The notes under the pieces are model-generated. The model made no database searches. It was given only the letters and a program-made list of their open reading frames with translations, and was not told the DNA's origin. A program made the position numbers and the translations under genes. This document shows positions 53,825 through 63,297 of a stretch of 64,000 nucleotides of DNA, one piece after another. The stretch is from NCBI GenBank assembly GCA_964469565.1, contig CAYXZD010000004.1, positions 62,001 through 126,000 on the forward strand, read 5' to 3'. Every line of letters starts with the position of its first letter. Position 1 is the stretch's first letter. The DNA comes from GCA-2720975 sp964469565 (GTDB lineage Bacteria > Planctomycetota > UBA1135 > GCA-002686595).

Positions 53825-54739
53825 ATGCCACGCCTCTCGATCCAATCCTTGCAAAAGTCCTTCGGCCCTGTGCATGCGGTCCAAGACCTCTCCCTCGAAG
53901 TCCATCAAGGGCAGGTGCATGGCTTGCTCGGACCCAATGGTTCTGGGAAGACAACCAGCCTCTATTGCGCCCTCGGCCTCCTGAGGCCCACGGCCGGGCA
54001 GATCGAGATCCTTGGCTGTCCCAGCCACGCCCTCCATCAAACTGCAGGTCGCATTGGAGTGGTATTCGATCGGCCTGTGCTCATGAAGAATCGCTCGGTG
54101 CGCGCCAATCTCCAGTACCAGCGCATGATTCGGGGACACTCCGGCGGGAGAGGGGATGAGGAAGTCCTTGAAATGGTTGGCCTTAGCGACCTAGTCAGTC
54201 GTAAGGCGGGGGCCCTATCCCTCGGGCAGGGAAAACGGCTGGCCCTCGCGATGGCTCTCGCTGGGAAACCCGAACTCATCATCCTCGACGAGCCCCTCTC
54301 GGGTCTCGATCCTCCTGGAACACGGGAGATTCTCGCGCTCATCCAAGAGCTCAGCCAGCAGGGAATGACCCTCGTGCTGTCCACCCACCGGCTCCACGAC
54401 GTGGAGTCCATCCTGACCCATGCGACGATCATGGTGCAGGGTCGGCGTGTCACGACCGGCCCCATAGACGCGATCCTTGGGCGGGCCGAGGGGCGCTTCC
54501 GGGTGCGCTTACAAGATCCCAGTCGGGGTCTGCAACTCGTGCAGGCCCAGGAAAGCCTCACCCTTTGCGCGCAGGAGGGCGACACGCTTGAGATTCAGCT
54601 TTCCGATCACCAAGGCCAGGCGTCAGACCTCGCACAACTCATGGTCCAATCCGGTGCAGGGCTCATGGAATTACAGCCCGCCGGCCAGCGCCTCGCGGAC
54701 GCCTTCGATGATCTAGTCCACCCTGGAGTCTCCACGTGA
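53825..54739 (+). CDS. ABC transporter ATP-binding protein
   Basis: The 304-aa protein has Walker A GLLGPNGSGKTTSLYCALGL, the signature ALSLGQGKRLALAMALAGKP, Walker B LIILDEPLSGLDPPG and a switch histidine in VLSTHRLHDVE. The C-terminal 80 residues form a small accessory domain (RFRVRLQDPSRGLQLVQAQE). This matches the drug/antibiotic-type (CcmA-like) subfamily. It would power the permease that overlaps its stop by four bases (GTGA). The cargo is unknown. Confidence 0.93.
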   Translation: MPRLSIQSLQKSFGPVHAVQDLSLEVHQGQVHGLLGPNGSGKTTSLYCALGLLRPTAGQIEILGCPSHALHQTAGRIGVVFDRPVLMKNRSVRANLQYQRMIRGHSGGRGDEEVLEMVGLSDLVSRKAGALSLGQGKRLALAMALAGKPELIILDEPLSGLDPPGTREILALIQELSQQGMTLVLSTHRLHDVESILTHATIMVQGRRVTTGPIDAILGRAEGRFRVRLQDPSRGLQLVQAQESLTLCAQEGDTLEIQLSDHQGQASDLAQLMVQSGAGLMELQPAGQRLADAFDDLVHPGVST

Positions 54740-55563
54740 TGACGGGCACGCTTCGGATCCTGCGCTCTGAACTCATGCGCATCGTCTACAGCCGCTCCCC
54801 GTGGGTCATCGGCATCGCCATCGGCCTACTCGCCGCGTTGCGCTCCTTCGCCTCCACAACCGCAATCGTCGGACGCGGAGTCGTAGAAAGCGGCGGCGCC
54901 TACGGCCCCCTCGTCGACGGAATCACCACCGGCCTGACACTGACAGCTTTTGCGCTACTCGTGATGAGTGCCCGTAGCATTGCGGGAGACCATGAATCGG
55001 GTCAATTGCGCATGGCGGTCACGCGCAGCGTGGCGAGACCGGCACTTGTGATGGGACGCCTGCTCCTTGGACCCCTCCCTATTCTGGGCGGGTTGTTGCT
55101 TTCGTTCTGCGGCGCCTGGTGGTTTGCAAGCAATCAACTCGACTTCGGACCCCTCATGGAAGATGGGTACGAGCTGCTCTCCCCAGGGGAGATGCGCACC
55201 GAGATTCAGCTCGCTCTGCAAACCGCTCTACCCGCCCTGTTCGCCCTTTGGGCATTCGGCCTCTTGGTTTCAAGCGTCGCTCGCACAGCGGTGGGCGCCG
55301 TCGCAACGGCCCTCGTCTTGTTTGTGGCCTTCGACCTCGTCAAGGACTCACTCGGTCCCGACCTCAAGTATCTGTGTTTCGCCAGCTTCGCACCCTCCCT
55401 GGCCGATTCGTCCGCGATGGGTGAGACAGCAGGCTTCGTCAGGGGTTTTTCGGACAAGGGCATGCGCCCCCACCAGATTGCTCTGGGTCAATGGCTGTCC
55501 TGGGTTCAGTCCGTATTGCTCGGACTCGCCTCAGTGTGGGTGTTGCGCCGACGCGCCCTCTAG
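54736..55563 (+). CDS. ABC transporter permease (ABC-2 type)
   Basis: The 275-aa membrane protein has about six hydrophobic segments, such as WVIGIAIGLLAALRSFASTT, GLTLTAFALLVMSARSIAGD and LFALWAFGLLVSSVARTAVG. ARSIAGDHESGQLRMAVTRS is the ABC-2 motif in which the protein meets the ATPase. It starts at the GTG at 54736, overlapping the ATPase gene, so the two form one transporter. The PDZ protein gene follows after about 60 bases. Confidence 0.85.
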   Translation: MMTGTLRILRSELMRIVYSRSPWVIGIAIGLLAALRSFASTTAIVGRGVVESGGAYGPLVDGITTGLTLTAFALLVMSARSIAGDHESGQLRMAVTRSVARPALVMGRLLLGPLPILGGLLLSFCGAWWFASNQLDFGPLMEDGYELLSPGEMRTEIQLALQTALPALFALWAFGLLVSSVARTAVGAVATALVLFVAFDLVKDSLGPDLKYLCFASFAPSLADSSAMGETAGFVRGFSDKGMRPHQIALGQWLSWVQSVLLGLASVWVLRRRAL

Positions 55564-55621
55564 GTGGCCCCCCACAACCCTCGTCCTAGGGGGGAAAGAC
55601 ATGCTAGGCTGGAAGGTACCC

Positions 55622-56563
55622 ATGCACCTTGCCTCGCCCTGCCCCACCCGTCCCCTCCGAAAGTGTCTCGCACCCGGGATCCTCTGCTGGCTGGCAAGCT
55701 TGACGTCTTGCATCACGGGCCCGGCCTATACTCTGCCCGATCCCCTGCCAGAAACCCTGGAGTGGACCAAGGCGAACCAGACGGCTGGACGGTTTCTCGG
55801 GCTTGAAGTCCGTGAGAATGACGGCGACTCCCTTGAATCTCTGTTCTTCGATCCGGGCGTTCGGGTGGTTCAGATTGTGCAGAACTCACCTGCTGCCAAG
55901 GTCGGCGTGCAACTGGGAGATGTTCTGTTGCGGTTCAATGATCAAGACATCAACGACCCACAAGCACTCGCCACGGTACTCAGCCACAAAAACCTAGGTG
56001 ACGTGGCCGTGCTCGATATGCAGCGTGGCGATTCGGTCTTTCGAGTGGAGCTTACACTTGGGCCGGCCCCCCTCGCACCCAGCGAAGCAGAGCTCCTGTG
56101 GCTAGCCGAGCCCGCCCGCACCCGCGCCGGTTGGCTCTCGTCGCAAGGAGGCGCGCTGCTAGTCACGATGGACCCCGAGGGTCCGGCCGCGAGCGCCGGC
56201 CTAGAGGTGGGTTGTGTGGTGACAGCCCTCGACGGCAATCGAGTCTTATCCGCACGAGCACTCTTGCGCCGCGTGCAGGCCATGAATCCCGGCCAGTCGA
56301 CCCAATGCACCTACCGCGACACCCAGGGTCAAATGCAGAGCACCGAATTGGTGCTCCTCAAGGCACCGAATCGCCTCTTGAGCTTCTCCATCCCATTTCT
56401 GGTGGACTACCAAGCCAGCGCCGATGGAGAGAGTGTCTCCCTAGAGGTGCTCGACTTCTGGCTCATCTGGCTTTTGAATTATGATCGCAAGGGCATCGAA
56501 ACGCGCTGGAATGTACTCCGGGTCCTGAACTATTCACATGCTGTGGGGGAACTCAGCCAGTGA
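55622..56563 (+). CDS. Putative lipoprotein with two PDZ domains
   Basis: The 313-aa protein has a signal with cysteine at LCWLASLTSCITGP, so it may be lipidated. Two PDZ-like domains follow: VVQIVQNSPAAKVGVQLGDV with LRFNDQDINDPQALATVL, and TMDPEGPAASAGLEVGCVVT with ALDGNRVLSARALLRRVQAM. No protease domain is present, so it may bind C-termini of other envelope proteins. The ATG at 55622 is preferred (GGAAGG upstream); ATG at 55601 is also possible. Its stop overlaps the next gene by four bases. Confidence 0.75.
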   Translation: MHLASPCPTRPLRKCLAPGILCWLASLTSCITGPAYTLPDPLPETLEWTKANQTAGRFLGLEVRENDGDSLESLFFDPGVRVVQIVQNSPAAKVGVQLGDVLLRFNDQDINDPQALATVLSHKNLGDVAVLDMQRGDSVFRVELTLGPAPLAPSEAELLWLAEPARTRAGWLSSQGGALLVTMDPEGPAASAGLEVGCVVTALDGNRVLSARALLRRVQAMNPGQSTQCTYRDTQGQMQSTELVLLKAPNRLLSFSIPFLVDYQASADGESVSLEVLDFWLIWLLNYDRKGIETRWNVLRVLNYSHAVGELSQ

Positions 56564-58143
56564 TCGCAGCCCTCACCTTGGGCTTCATGCCGTTGTGCCT
56601 CCCTGCACCGAGAGCGCTGACCCACGAGAACCTCGGGTCAGACGGCGACCGCGTACACTTCATTGACGCTTCCCTCGAGGCCCACGCTCGCATCATCGGC
56701 TGGAACGTCATTGGCGGGATGGGTCGAACGGAGGCAGGCCAGCGCGACCTCGTCCTGACCGTGCTGCTCGACGACGGTACCAAGGAACTTCGCCTGCATG
56801 ACCTCGGGGATTCGGGGCCGGCCAGGGAGCCTCGATTGACAATCCCGATCAAAGGGGATGTCTCCGCTTGGAGTGTGGCCGATGTGCGCTCCGAGCCTGG
56901 CCAAGAGCTCATTTTCCTGACCGGTAAGGGCGCATGGTCCTATAGCGTGACCCATCCGGGTTATCGCAACAACATCCAGTCACTCGTTGCCACCACGTTG
57001 CTCTTTGATATCCCCAGTCCAACGCGATTGCCCCTTTGGAGGTATCGCCTCCCCCATCGGGGCGAGCTAGGCCTGCATGATCTCGTGCTTCCCCAGGAGG
57101 GGGGCCTCGTGCGCTGGAGTCCCGAGCAAGAACCCGATGGCCAGATCGTGTATCAAGCGCGGCACGTCCTAGGCGGGGACGGCCAAGCTCCCAGCTACAG
57201 CTATGTCGAGTCCAATGAGAGCACCCGCCGGTATCTGAACACGAGCGATAGGAATGGCCCCTTCGCCGGCGACATGCTGACCTTTGGCACGATGCTGACG
57301 TCCAACCATGGTTTTTCAGCCCCTGCGGTTCTCGACATCGACGGCGACGGCATCAAGGATGTTCTGGTGCTTGGCAAGGACGAGCTGCGTTTCCACCGCT
57401 CAGGCAGTTTAGAACCTACACGGATTGAAACGCTGCCAGCCTACATGGATCCGGGCAAGGCCCGTCGAAGGCTGATGCTCGAAGATGCCGATGGTGATGG
57501 AGACATCGACCTGTTGGTCATCAAGCAAGCACGCTTCAAAGCCCTGGGGACGGACCCCTCGGTGATCCTTGTGCTGATCAACGACGGCAAGAGTCTGCTG
57601 CCCGAGTCCCCAACCCAGATCCTGCGCTTTGAAGGGATCGAACTCGTTGCCCAATTCGCGGACGTGAACGGCGATGACCGACGGGATCTAGTCATTCGCA
57701 AGTTTGAATTGCCCGGCATAACTGACTCACTCACCGGGCTCAAGTTCCACTTCACCCACCTTGTGCACTTTGGAAACGGGAAGGCCTTTGACCGCAAGGC
57801 CACAGTCCGTCATGAGGAGGTCTATGACGAGAGCGACATTCAAGCAGCTGTGGGGAGCTACGATATGTCGCTCGACTGTAGTGGAGACGGCGTCGCTGAC
57901 TTGGTAGCCATCAACCTCCAGGGAGAACTCACCCTACGACGGGTGCAGTTCAAGAAGGGGGGATTCTTTAGTGCAGACACCTGGGCGCTCGAGCCGGCCC
58001 CATGGAAGGTCTTTCCCACGGGCAGCCTTTACGGCCTATTGAAGGTCATCGACCTCAATCGCGATGGAATCGGCGATCTCATTGCCCAAAGGGAAGAAGG
58101 GCTCACGATTCAGATCTCCAAACGACGGGGGCAGCGACCATGA
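56560..58143 (+). CDS. Secreted FG-GAP/VCBS-like repeat protein
   Basis: The 527-aa protein starts at GTG 56560 and has an N-terminal hydrophobic segment (AALTLGFMPLCLPAPRALT). It carries repeated calcium-binding-like DxDxDG motifs: VLDIDGDGIKDVLVLG, EDADGDGDIDLLVI, DVNGDDRRDLVIRK, LDCSGDGVADLVAI and IDLNRDGIGDLIAQ. These are typical FG-GAP/VCBS-type beta-propeller repeats of secreted proteins. It overlaps its neighbours on both sides, PDZ protein before and another repeat protein after, so the three are co-translated. Confidence 0.8.
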   Translation: MIAALTLGFMPLCLPAPRALTHENLGSDGDRVHFIDASLEAHARIIGWNVIGGMGRTEAGQRDLVLTVLLDDGTKELRLHDLGDSGPAREPRLTIPIKGDVSAWSVADVRSEPGQELIFLTGKGAWSYSVTHPGYRNNIQSLVATTLLFDIPSPTRLPLWRYRLPHRGELGLHDLVLPQEGGLVRWSPEQEPDGQIVYQARHVLGGDGQAPSYSYVESNESTRRYLNTSDRNGPFAGDMLTFGTMLTSNHGFSAPAVLDIDGDGIKDVLVLGKDELRFHRSGSLEPTRIETLPAYMDPGKARRRLMLEDADGDGDIDLLVIKQARFKALGTDPSVILVLINDGKSLLPESPTQILRFEGIELVAQFADVNGDDRRDLVIRKFELPGITDSLTGLKFHFTHLVHFGNGKAFDRKATVRHEEVYDESDIQAAVGSYDMSLDCSGDGVADLVAINLQGELTLRRVQFKKGGFFSADTWALEPAPWKVFPTGSLYGLLKVIDLNRDGIGDLIAQREEGLTIQISKRRGQRP

Positions 58144-59789
58144 TGTGGATCGCACTGTTGGCACTCGCTTGCCAAGACCCGCCGACAAGCGCTGTTCAGA
58201 CCCTGCTGGTTGTGGAAGAACAAGCCGTCGACCTCGCCCTGCGCGACATGGACGGCGATGGGGACCTCGACCTGGTTCGAGTCAGTGGGAAGGGCCTCGA
58301 TGTGTATCCCCTACAGGATTCCGGGCTCTATGCGACAGAGCCCCAGGCGCACCTCTCTTGGCCAGCCAAGCGCACGGCATGGACACTCGGGGACATCAGC
58401 CAACTCGGACACGATCAAGCCATCCTGCTCACCGAGGATGGTCGTGTGCATGCATGGGTACTCCGTGACGGGCAGTTCGAGCAAGGCCCTCCACTCATCA
58501 GCGGCAAGTGCTATCTACCTCCCGGGGTGAGTGCCATGGAGTTTGCTCGCGACGTCAACTCCGATGGACGCAGAGACCTCGTGCTGCCCACGCGGGCCGC
58601 CCATCACGTCTACTTGGCGAGCCCCAGTGGATTCGCTGATCCGTTGCAAATTGCCTACGACCTCAGCGTGACCGTTTCGGTGGGCAACCCCACCCAACTC
58701 GGGGCCCGGGTGGGCAGGCGGGTGGCGATTCCTTGGTTCCGCATGGAGGATGTCGATGGGGATGGGTTGATCGACCTCATTTCACAAACTCGCGAGCGCG
58801 TGTCAGTGCACCTCGACGGAGAGAACGGTGTACCGACAGAACCCAGCTGGATCCTTGACCTTGCGGCCCTCAGGGCAACACTTCCCAAGCTGACCAAGCT
58901 CAACCTCGACGATTTGTTTTCCAACATCGAAGACGAAGTCACTTGGAAACTTAGGGAGATTGACGGTAAGGCCCCAAAGGACCTATTGGTTGCCGTGGGG
59001 CCTGAGGTGTTCGTGTACTTGGGGGGGGCACGGACCGGGCCGCGTGAGACACCCGACCAAAAGCTCAAATCTAGTGGGAAGATTCTCGGCTGGTTTGTGC
59101 GTCAGGTCCGCGAGGGCCCCCTACCGGAATTGCAGATCGCTCGGGGCGAATCGATCAGCCTGAGCAGCCTTCTGCGGTTCCTCGTTCTCCCGGGATCATT
59201 GGACTTTGAGTTGTTCACCTACACCAATGACCAGGGGGCTTTTAGTCGACGCCCCACCCAACGTGGAAGGGTGGCCGTGGAGATCCCCAACATCCTCTCA
59301 CTCATCGATAAGGCTGGCGACATGAGTGACGAGGTCCTAGCCCAGTTGGAGATCCCAGCACGCCGACTCAACTGGGGTGGGGACGCAGAGCGCTCCGATG
59401 TGCTGGATGCCGAAGGGGACACCGTTTCCATTTACCTCGATTGCGCTCCCCGCGAACAGCGGGTCGAACAGGCCTGGAAGGGCGAGCCCGATGTATTGGG
59501 TCTGCTTGAGATTCTGGTCCTTGAAGACCTGGATAAACTCGGGGATGACGGCGACCTTACGCTCAGTTTTGAGAGCATGATGAAGCGTGACTTTTCTCCC
59601 GGATCCGCACTGCGACGGTCCCACGCAGAGCGCACGCCTGATTTTTCCCAAACCATCCAGGGACTCGCTGAAGCAGAGCAGGTCATCTTGCTTCCCCATG
59701 ATCTGAGTGCATCCGGCAGCGATGACCTCATCATCTGCACTCGCGAGGACGGCCAATGGACTGTGCGAGCTTGGCTCTCGGGCCTCTAG
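58140..59789 (+). CDS. Second secreted FG-GAP/VCBS-like repeat protein
   Basis: The 549-aa protein begins MMWIALLALACQDPPTSAVQ, a short signal with a cysteine that may be lipidated. It repeats the same motif family: ALRDMDGDGDLDLVRVSGKG, RDVNSDGRRDLVLPTRAA, EDVDGDGLIDLISQTRERV and SASGSDDLIICTRED. A middle region (LTKLNLDDLFSNIEDEVTWK) is mostly helical. It is likely a paralogue of the protein encoded just upstream, and its start overlaps that stop (ATGA). Their joint role with the PDZ protein and ABC transporter is unknown. Confidence 0.8.
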   Translation: MMWIALLALACQDPPTSAVQTLLVVEEQAVDLALRDMDGDGDLDLVRVSGKGLDVYPLQDSGLYATEPQAHLSWPAKRTAWTLGDISQLGHDQAILLTEDGRVHAWVLRDGQFEQGPPLISGKCYLPPGVSAMEFARDVNSDGRRDLVLPTRAAHHVYLASPSGFADPLQIAYDLSVTVSVGNPTQLGARVGRRVAIPWFRMEDVDGDGLIDLISQTRERVSVHLDGENGVPTEPSWILDLAALRATLPKLTKLNLDDLFSNIEDEVTWKLREIDGKAPKDLLVAVGPEVFVYLGGARTGPRETPDQKLKSSGKILGWFVRQVREGPLPELQIARGESISLSSLLRFLVLPGSLDFELFTYTNDQGAFSRRPTQRGRVAVEIPNILSLIDKAGDMSDEVLAQLEIPARRLNWGGDAERSDVLDAEGDTVSIYLDCAPREQRVEQAWKGEPDVLGLLEILVLEDLDKLGDDGDLTLSFESMMKRDFSPGSALRRSHAERTPDFSQTIQGLAEAEQVILLPHDLSASGSDDLIICTREDGQWTVRAWLSGL

Positions 59790-59809
59790 GGTCCCTCCGG
59801 CGCCACCCT

Positions 59810-61879
59810 CTAAGCTAGAGAGTCTGGCTCCAGCTTGCCCCTCACAACCACGTCCGCGAGGGAGTCAAACGGAGTGGGATGTAAGGTCACTATGGCCAAG
59901 CGCGCACCCTGCTCCACCGCGCGCACGGGTAAGTAGTGGACAGGCTCAACTTCCAAGGACGTACCAAGGACCAACAACAAATCGCAACCCTCCAGAGCAT
60001 CGAGGCTCAGCTTGGAGGCCTCCACAGGCATCGGCTGGCCAAAGGCTACAGATTCGGGTTTGAGGACGCCCTGACACGCGTGACAATAGGGCACCTGAAC
60101 ACCGCCCCGAATCCACTCATAGACCTCTGAACGCGAGTACTTCATTTCGCAATTGAGGCATCCCACCGTCAGTTCGTTGCCGTGAATCTCCACGACCTTG
60201 TTGGGTGAGTTGCCGGCCTTCTGGTGCAAACGATCCACATTCTGCGTGATGATGCACTGCAGTTTGCCAAGAGCTTCAAGCTCTGCGATGAACATATGAT
60301 CCTGGTTCGGCTTGGCATCGCGGATAAGCAAATAGAAATCTTGGCTCATCTCCCAATAGTGGCGTCGCGACTCCTCGCTGTTGACCAAGCGCTCATACTG
60401 GAAATGGGTCGTGTCATACTTCTTCCATTCAATCACACCCGTACGAAAATCGGGGATGCCAGAATCCGTCGAGATACCCGCACCGGAGAGCACGACGATG
60501 CGCTTGGAGTTGGCGACGTAGCTGCGGAGTTTTTGGCGGCGTGTTTGCATGTCGGAGGCTTCTGAAAGTGGTGAAGAAATGCGGCCTACATCTTCCCAGA
60601 ATCGCCGCGACCAGCGAAGCGTCCTGGCCCAAGTAAGCGCCGCTTCTGGGGTACAGGCCTTCAGCAAGGGAATAGGGACGAGGGCCCCCCGGCCTGGAGT
60701 GGAGAACAACAGGTTGGTGATGATGAGCGTCACCCATGCCCCGAGGGCAAAGGGCAAAGTAAACAACGGAACACCAGCTGTATCCACGAGGCCTGGAATC
60801 ACCTCGCGCGCCAAGAACCAAGTCACAGCCACTCCTGAGAATCCTAAGAACCCCGAAGCCATGCAGGGCGCCACGAAGATGGACCCAACCGCGACCATCA
60901 CTGGAGCCGCCGCATACAAGACAAACGTGCGGTCAAAAAAGACGAGTGGACCTTCGAACATGAACCCCACGCCCAGTGCCGCAGCCACTCCCAGACCCGC
61001 ATACAATGCCGTGCGCCAGGAGTTCCACATGAGGCCTGCCAAGATGCACAGGATGCCCAATCCCAGGCGCAGATGATTCAGCCAGCTGGGCCACTGATCC
61101 CTCAACTCCTCCCACTGGGCTTCGCGCAGCTCGGGTCGAGTCCCCTGTAACGCCCCCCCTGCCTCGGAGGTCTTGCGTCCGCCCGTAAGCGCTGATGGAG
61201 CTCCCATCGTGTGGGTTGTGCCGGGCCCCTGAGGAGAGTCCGATTCAGGGTGGCCTTGATTGGCCTCCCCGGATCGAGAGGGTTGCACGGGCCCCACCGA
61301 ACTCAGCTCTGATTCGACCGGTGTCTCAGACGTGAGACTTGGCCGGTGCATCTGAGGGACCGGCCGAAAGACCCGATCGCCCGAGTGATCTAGCACTCCC
61401 CAAACGCCAAATAGAACCAGCAACGAGGCTAGGGACAAGGGGGGCAACTGCAGACGAGAGGTTGCCGCAACGCCAAAGAAACAGGCGCTCAATGGAACCG
61501 TGAGCGCCGCCGCCAAGACCAACAACGGAAGTGAGTACACCGAGTTTTCCGGCGAAAACTGGATCGACGCCCAGCCGAATCCAACGAGGGCACCGTTGAA
61601 GGTGAGCAATCCCTCGTGAGCGAGGAGTGCCTGCCGAGGCAGCCTCAATGCCACGGCGGTAGCGGCCACGGCGCCGATCCAAGATGTCAAGGCCGCCATG
61701 GGGAAGGCCAGCGCAATCCCCGCCAATATCCACAGACCCGCGCGTGGACGCGGATTGAAGAACATGGCTCCATAGCCCTTGAGGCTAGTTCGGAGCAGCA
61801 TCTCCCAGGTGATCGGCTGGCCATCGAGGCCAGCCAATCCAAAGGGAGAAGAGGATTGAGACGGAGCCAATGGAGTCAA
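59810..61879 (-). CDS. Urea transporter fused in frame to a sirtuin (NAD-dependent deacylase)
   Basis: The 689-aa frame joins two unrelated parts. Residues of about 20 to 410 look like a urea transporter: LLRTSLKGYGAMFFNPRPRA, GLLTFNGALVGFGWASIQFS, and GVPLFTLPFALGAWVTLIIT. A Ser/Gly/Pro-rich linker splits the two repeats at about 200 to 265. From residue 444 (MQTRRQ) a complete Sir2 domain follows: LSGAGISTDSGIPDFRTG, TQNVDRLH, the catalytic histidine 566 in EIHGN, zinc cysteines 574/577 and 599/602, and VLGTSLEVEP. No stop separates the parts. An internal ATG at 60550 could also make a 246-aa sirtuin alone. Confidence 0.85.
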   Translation of the reverse strand: MTPLAPSQSSSPFGLAGLDGQPITWEMLLRTSLKGYGAMFFNPRPRAGLWILAGIALAFPMAALTSWIGAVAATAVALRLPRQALLAHEGLLTFNGALVGFGWASIQFSPENSVYSLPLLVLAAALTVPLSACFFGVAATSRLQLPPLSLASLLVLFGVWGVLDHSGDRVFRPVPQMHRPSLTSETPVESELSSVGPVQPSRSGEANQGHPESDSPQGPGTTHTMGAPSALTGGRKTSEAGGALQGTRPELREAQWEELRDQWPSWLNHLRLGLGILCILAGLMWNSWRTALYAGLGVAAALGVGFMFEGPLVFFDRTFVLYAAAPVMVAVGSIFVAPCMASGFLGFSGVAVTWFLAREVIPGLVDTAGVPLFTLPFALGAWVTLIITNLLFSTPGRGALVPIPLLKACTPEAALTWARTLRWSRRFWEDVGRISSPLSEASDMQTRRQKLRSYVANSKRIVVLSGAGISTDSGIPDFRTGVIEWKKYDTTHFQYERLVNSEESRRHYWEMSQDFYLLIRDAKPNQDHMFIAELEALGKLQCIITQNVDRLHQKAGNSPNKVVEIHGNELTVGCLNCEMKYSRSEVYEWIRGGVQVPYCHACQGVLKPESVAFGQPMPVEASKLSLDALEGCDLLLVLGTSLEVEPVHYLPVRAVEQGARLAIVTLHPTPFDSLADVVVRGKLEPDSLA

Positions 61880-61888
61880 CCCTCGGGG

Positions 61889-63289
61889 TCAATCGGTCAC
61901 GAAGGGAAGGGCGGCTTGGTTCTCGTCATTGTGCAAGACCTCGGGGAGGCGATCGAGGAAACGAATATCCTCTGGAGTTTCCTTGCGGCGAATCACTTCG
62001 AGTGTTGCGGGTCCCCCATCCCGACCTTCACAGATCATGATGTAGTTTGGGCGTGGGTAGATGAACTGCATCGACTGCGTCATGTTGTAGGCACCGCAGT
62101 TGTGGAATGCCAATCGGTCCCCCTTTCGCAGGGGGGGCATGAGAACATCCGTGCTAAGCACATCGATGTTCATGCACAGGCCTCCATAGATGTTCACCTC
62201 CTCCATGGGTTCCTGGCTCCCGCGCATGAGCTGAGTCTCGTGCTTATACCAGTAGGCCGTGGGAAGGATATTCACGCCCGCATCCACGATGACCGCTTTC
62301 TTCCCATTAGACAGACGTTTCGCTGTTTGAACCGTCGTCAGGATGGTCATCGAGGAGTCCACCATGACACGACCGGGCTCAATGAACAGCTGCGGCTCAC
62401 TCTTAAGCCGGGCTGCTCCCCGAGAAACTGGGGTGCAAATAGCCTCTGCGTATTGCTCTGGAGTTGGAATCACAGCCTCTCCCGTCATGAACTGGCCATG
62501 CAGGGTGTTCTCTGATGCATAACCACCGCCAAGGTCGATGTACTCGATGGACGCATCCAACTCTGTTTCAAGCCGCAGGGCTAGGTCCATTAGGTTGGCT
62601 GCCGCGCGGGCGTGAATTGAGAGATCAGTCACATAAGTACCACCATGCAGATGCAACCCGGCCAGTTGCAGATTGGAAGAGCTCTGCACCATGCGCGCCG
62701 CCTGGAATGCTTCACCCGTCTCGAGATTGAAGCCAAACTTGCTCCAAGGCGGGTAATTGAGCTGCATGTTGACGCGAATGCCGACGCGGGCTGGAGTGTC
62801 CAGCTGTGCTGCCAGCGCTTCGAATTGTGCAAGTTCATCAAACGAGTCGATGTTGATGGTTGCGCCCTCAGCGAATGCTCGGAGAACTTCCTCGTCGGTT
62901 TTGATCGGACCGTTGAAGATAATCTGACTACCCGGAATGCCTATATCCCTGGCAATGCCGTACTCGTAACCCGAGACAACTTCTCCCCACGCACCGGCAT
63001 CGCGGAAAACTGCACAGACCGCTGTGTTGTAGTTGGTCTTCACCGACCAGGCCACGATCGTCTTCGGGTAGCGCTCGACGAAGGGCTCCTGCATGCGGCG
63101 GTACCCTTCACGCAATGCACTTTCGGAGACGATCCCAAGGGGCGATCCATACTGCGCGATGAGTTCTTCAGCATCGAAGCCTTCGATCTCCCGAAAGCCC
63201 TCGTTTCCATAGCCGCGACTCGCTCCCAGAGTAAAGGCCGAGTTGGCCACGGGTTGCAGGGTGGGTTTCGTATAGGTCTGACGTGTCAT
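61889..63289 (-). CDS. Group IV PLP-dependent decarboxylase (diaminopimelate/ornithine decarboxylase-like)
   Basis: The 466-aa protein has the fold-III decarboxylase features: the PLP lysine 84 in IVAWSVKTNYN, HLHGGTY after the substrate strand, the phosphate loop DLGGGYAS, EPGRVMVD, and the catalytic cysteine 372 in YGGLCMNIDVLS. The C-terminus has GAYNMTQSMQFIYPRPNY, a late DapDC motif. It resembles diaminopimelate decarboxylases but the substrate is not certain; the nearby ATP-grasp-like gene suggests amino-acid or peptide metabolism. Nine bases separate it from that upstream gene. Confidence 0.85.
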   Translation of the reverse strand: MTRQTYTKPTLQPVANSAFTLGASRGYGNEGFREIEGFDAEELIAQYGSPLGIVSESALREGYRRMQEPFVERYPKTIVAWSVKTNYNTAVCAVFRDAGAWGEVVSGYEYGIARDIGIPGSQIIFNGPIKTDEEVLRAFAEGATINIDSFDELAQFEALAAQLDTPARVGIRVNMQLNYPPWSKFGFNLETGEAFQAARMVQSSSNLQLAGLHLHGGTYVTDLSIHARAAANLMDLALRLETELDASIEYIDLGGGYASENTLHGQFMTGEAVIPTPEQYAEAICTPVSRGAARLKSEPQLFIEPGRVMVDSSMTILTTVQTAKRLSNGKKAVIVDAGVNILPTAYWYKHETQLMRGSQEPMEEVNIYGGLCMNIDVLSTDVLMPPLRKGDRLAFHNCGAYNMTQSMQFIYPRPNYIMICEGRDGGPATLEVIRRKETPEDIRFLDRLPEVLHNDENQAALPFVTD

Positions 63290-63297
63290 AATGAATC

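Noticed and set aside
59810..60550. Separate sirtuin gene starting at 60550
   Set aside because: No stop codon separates it from the transporter and there is no clear ribosome site before the internal ATG; kept as an alternative product only.
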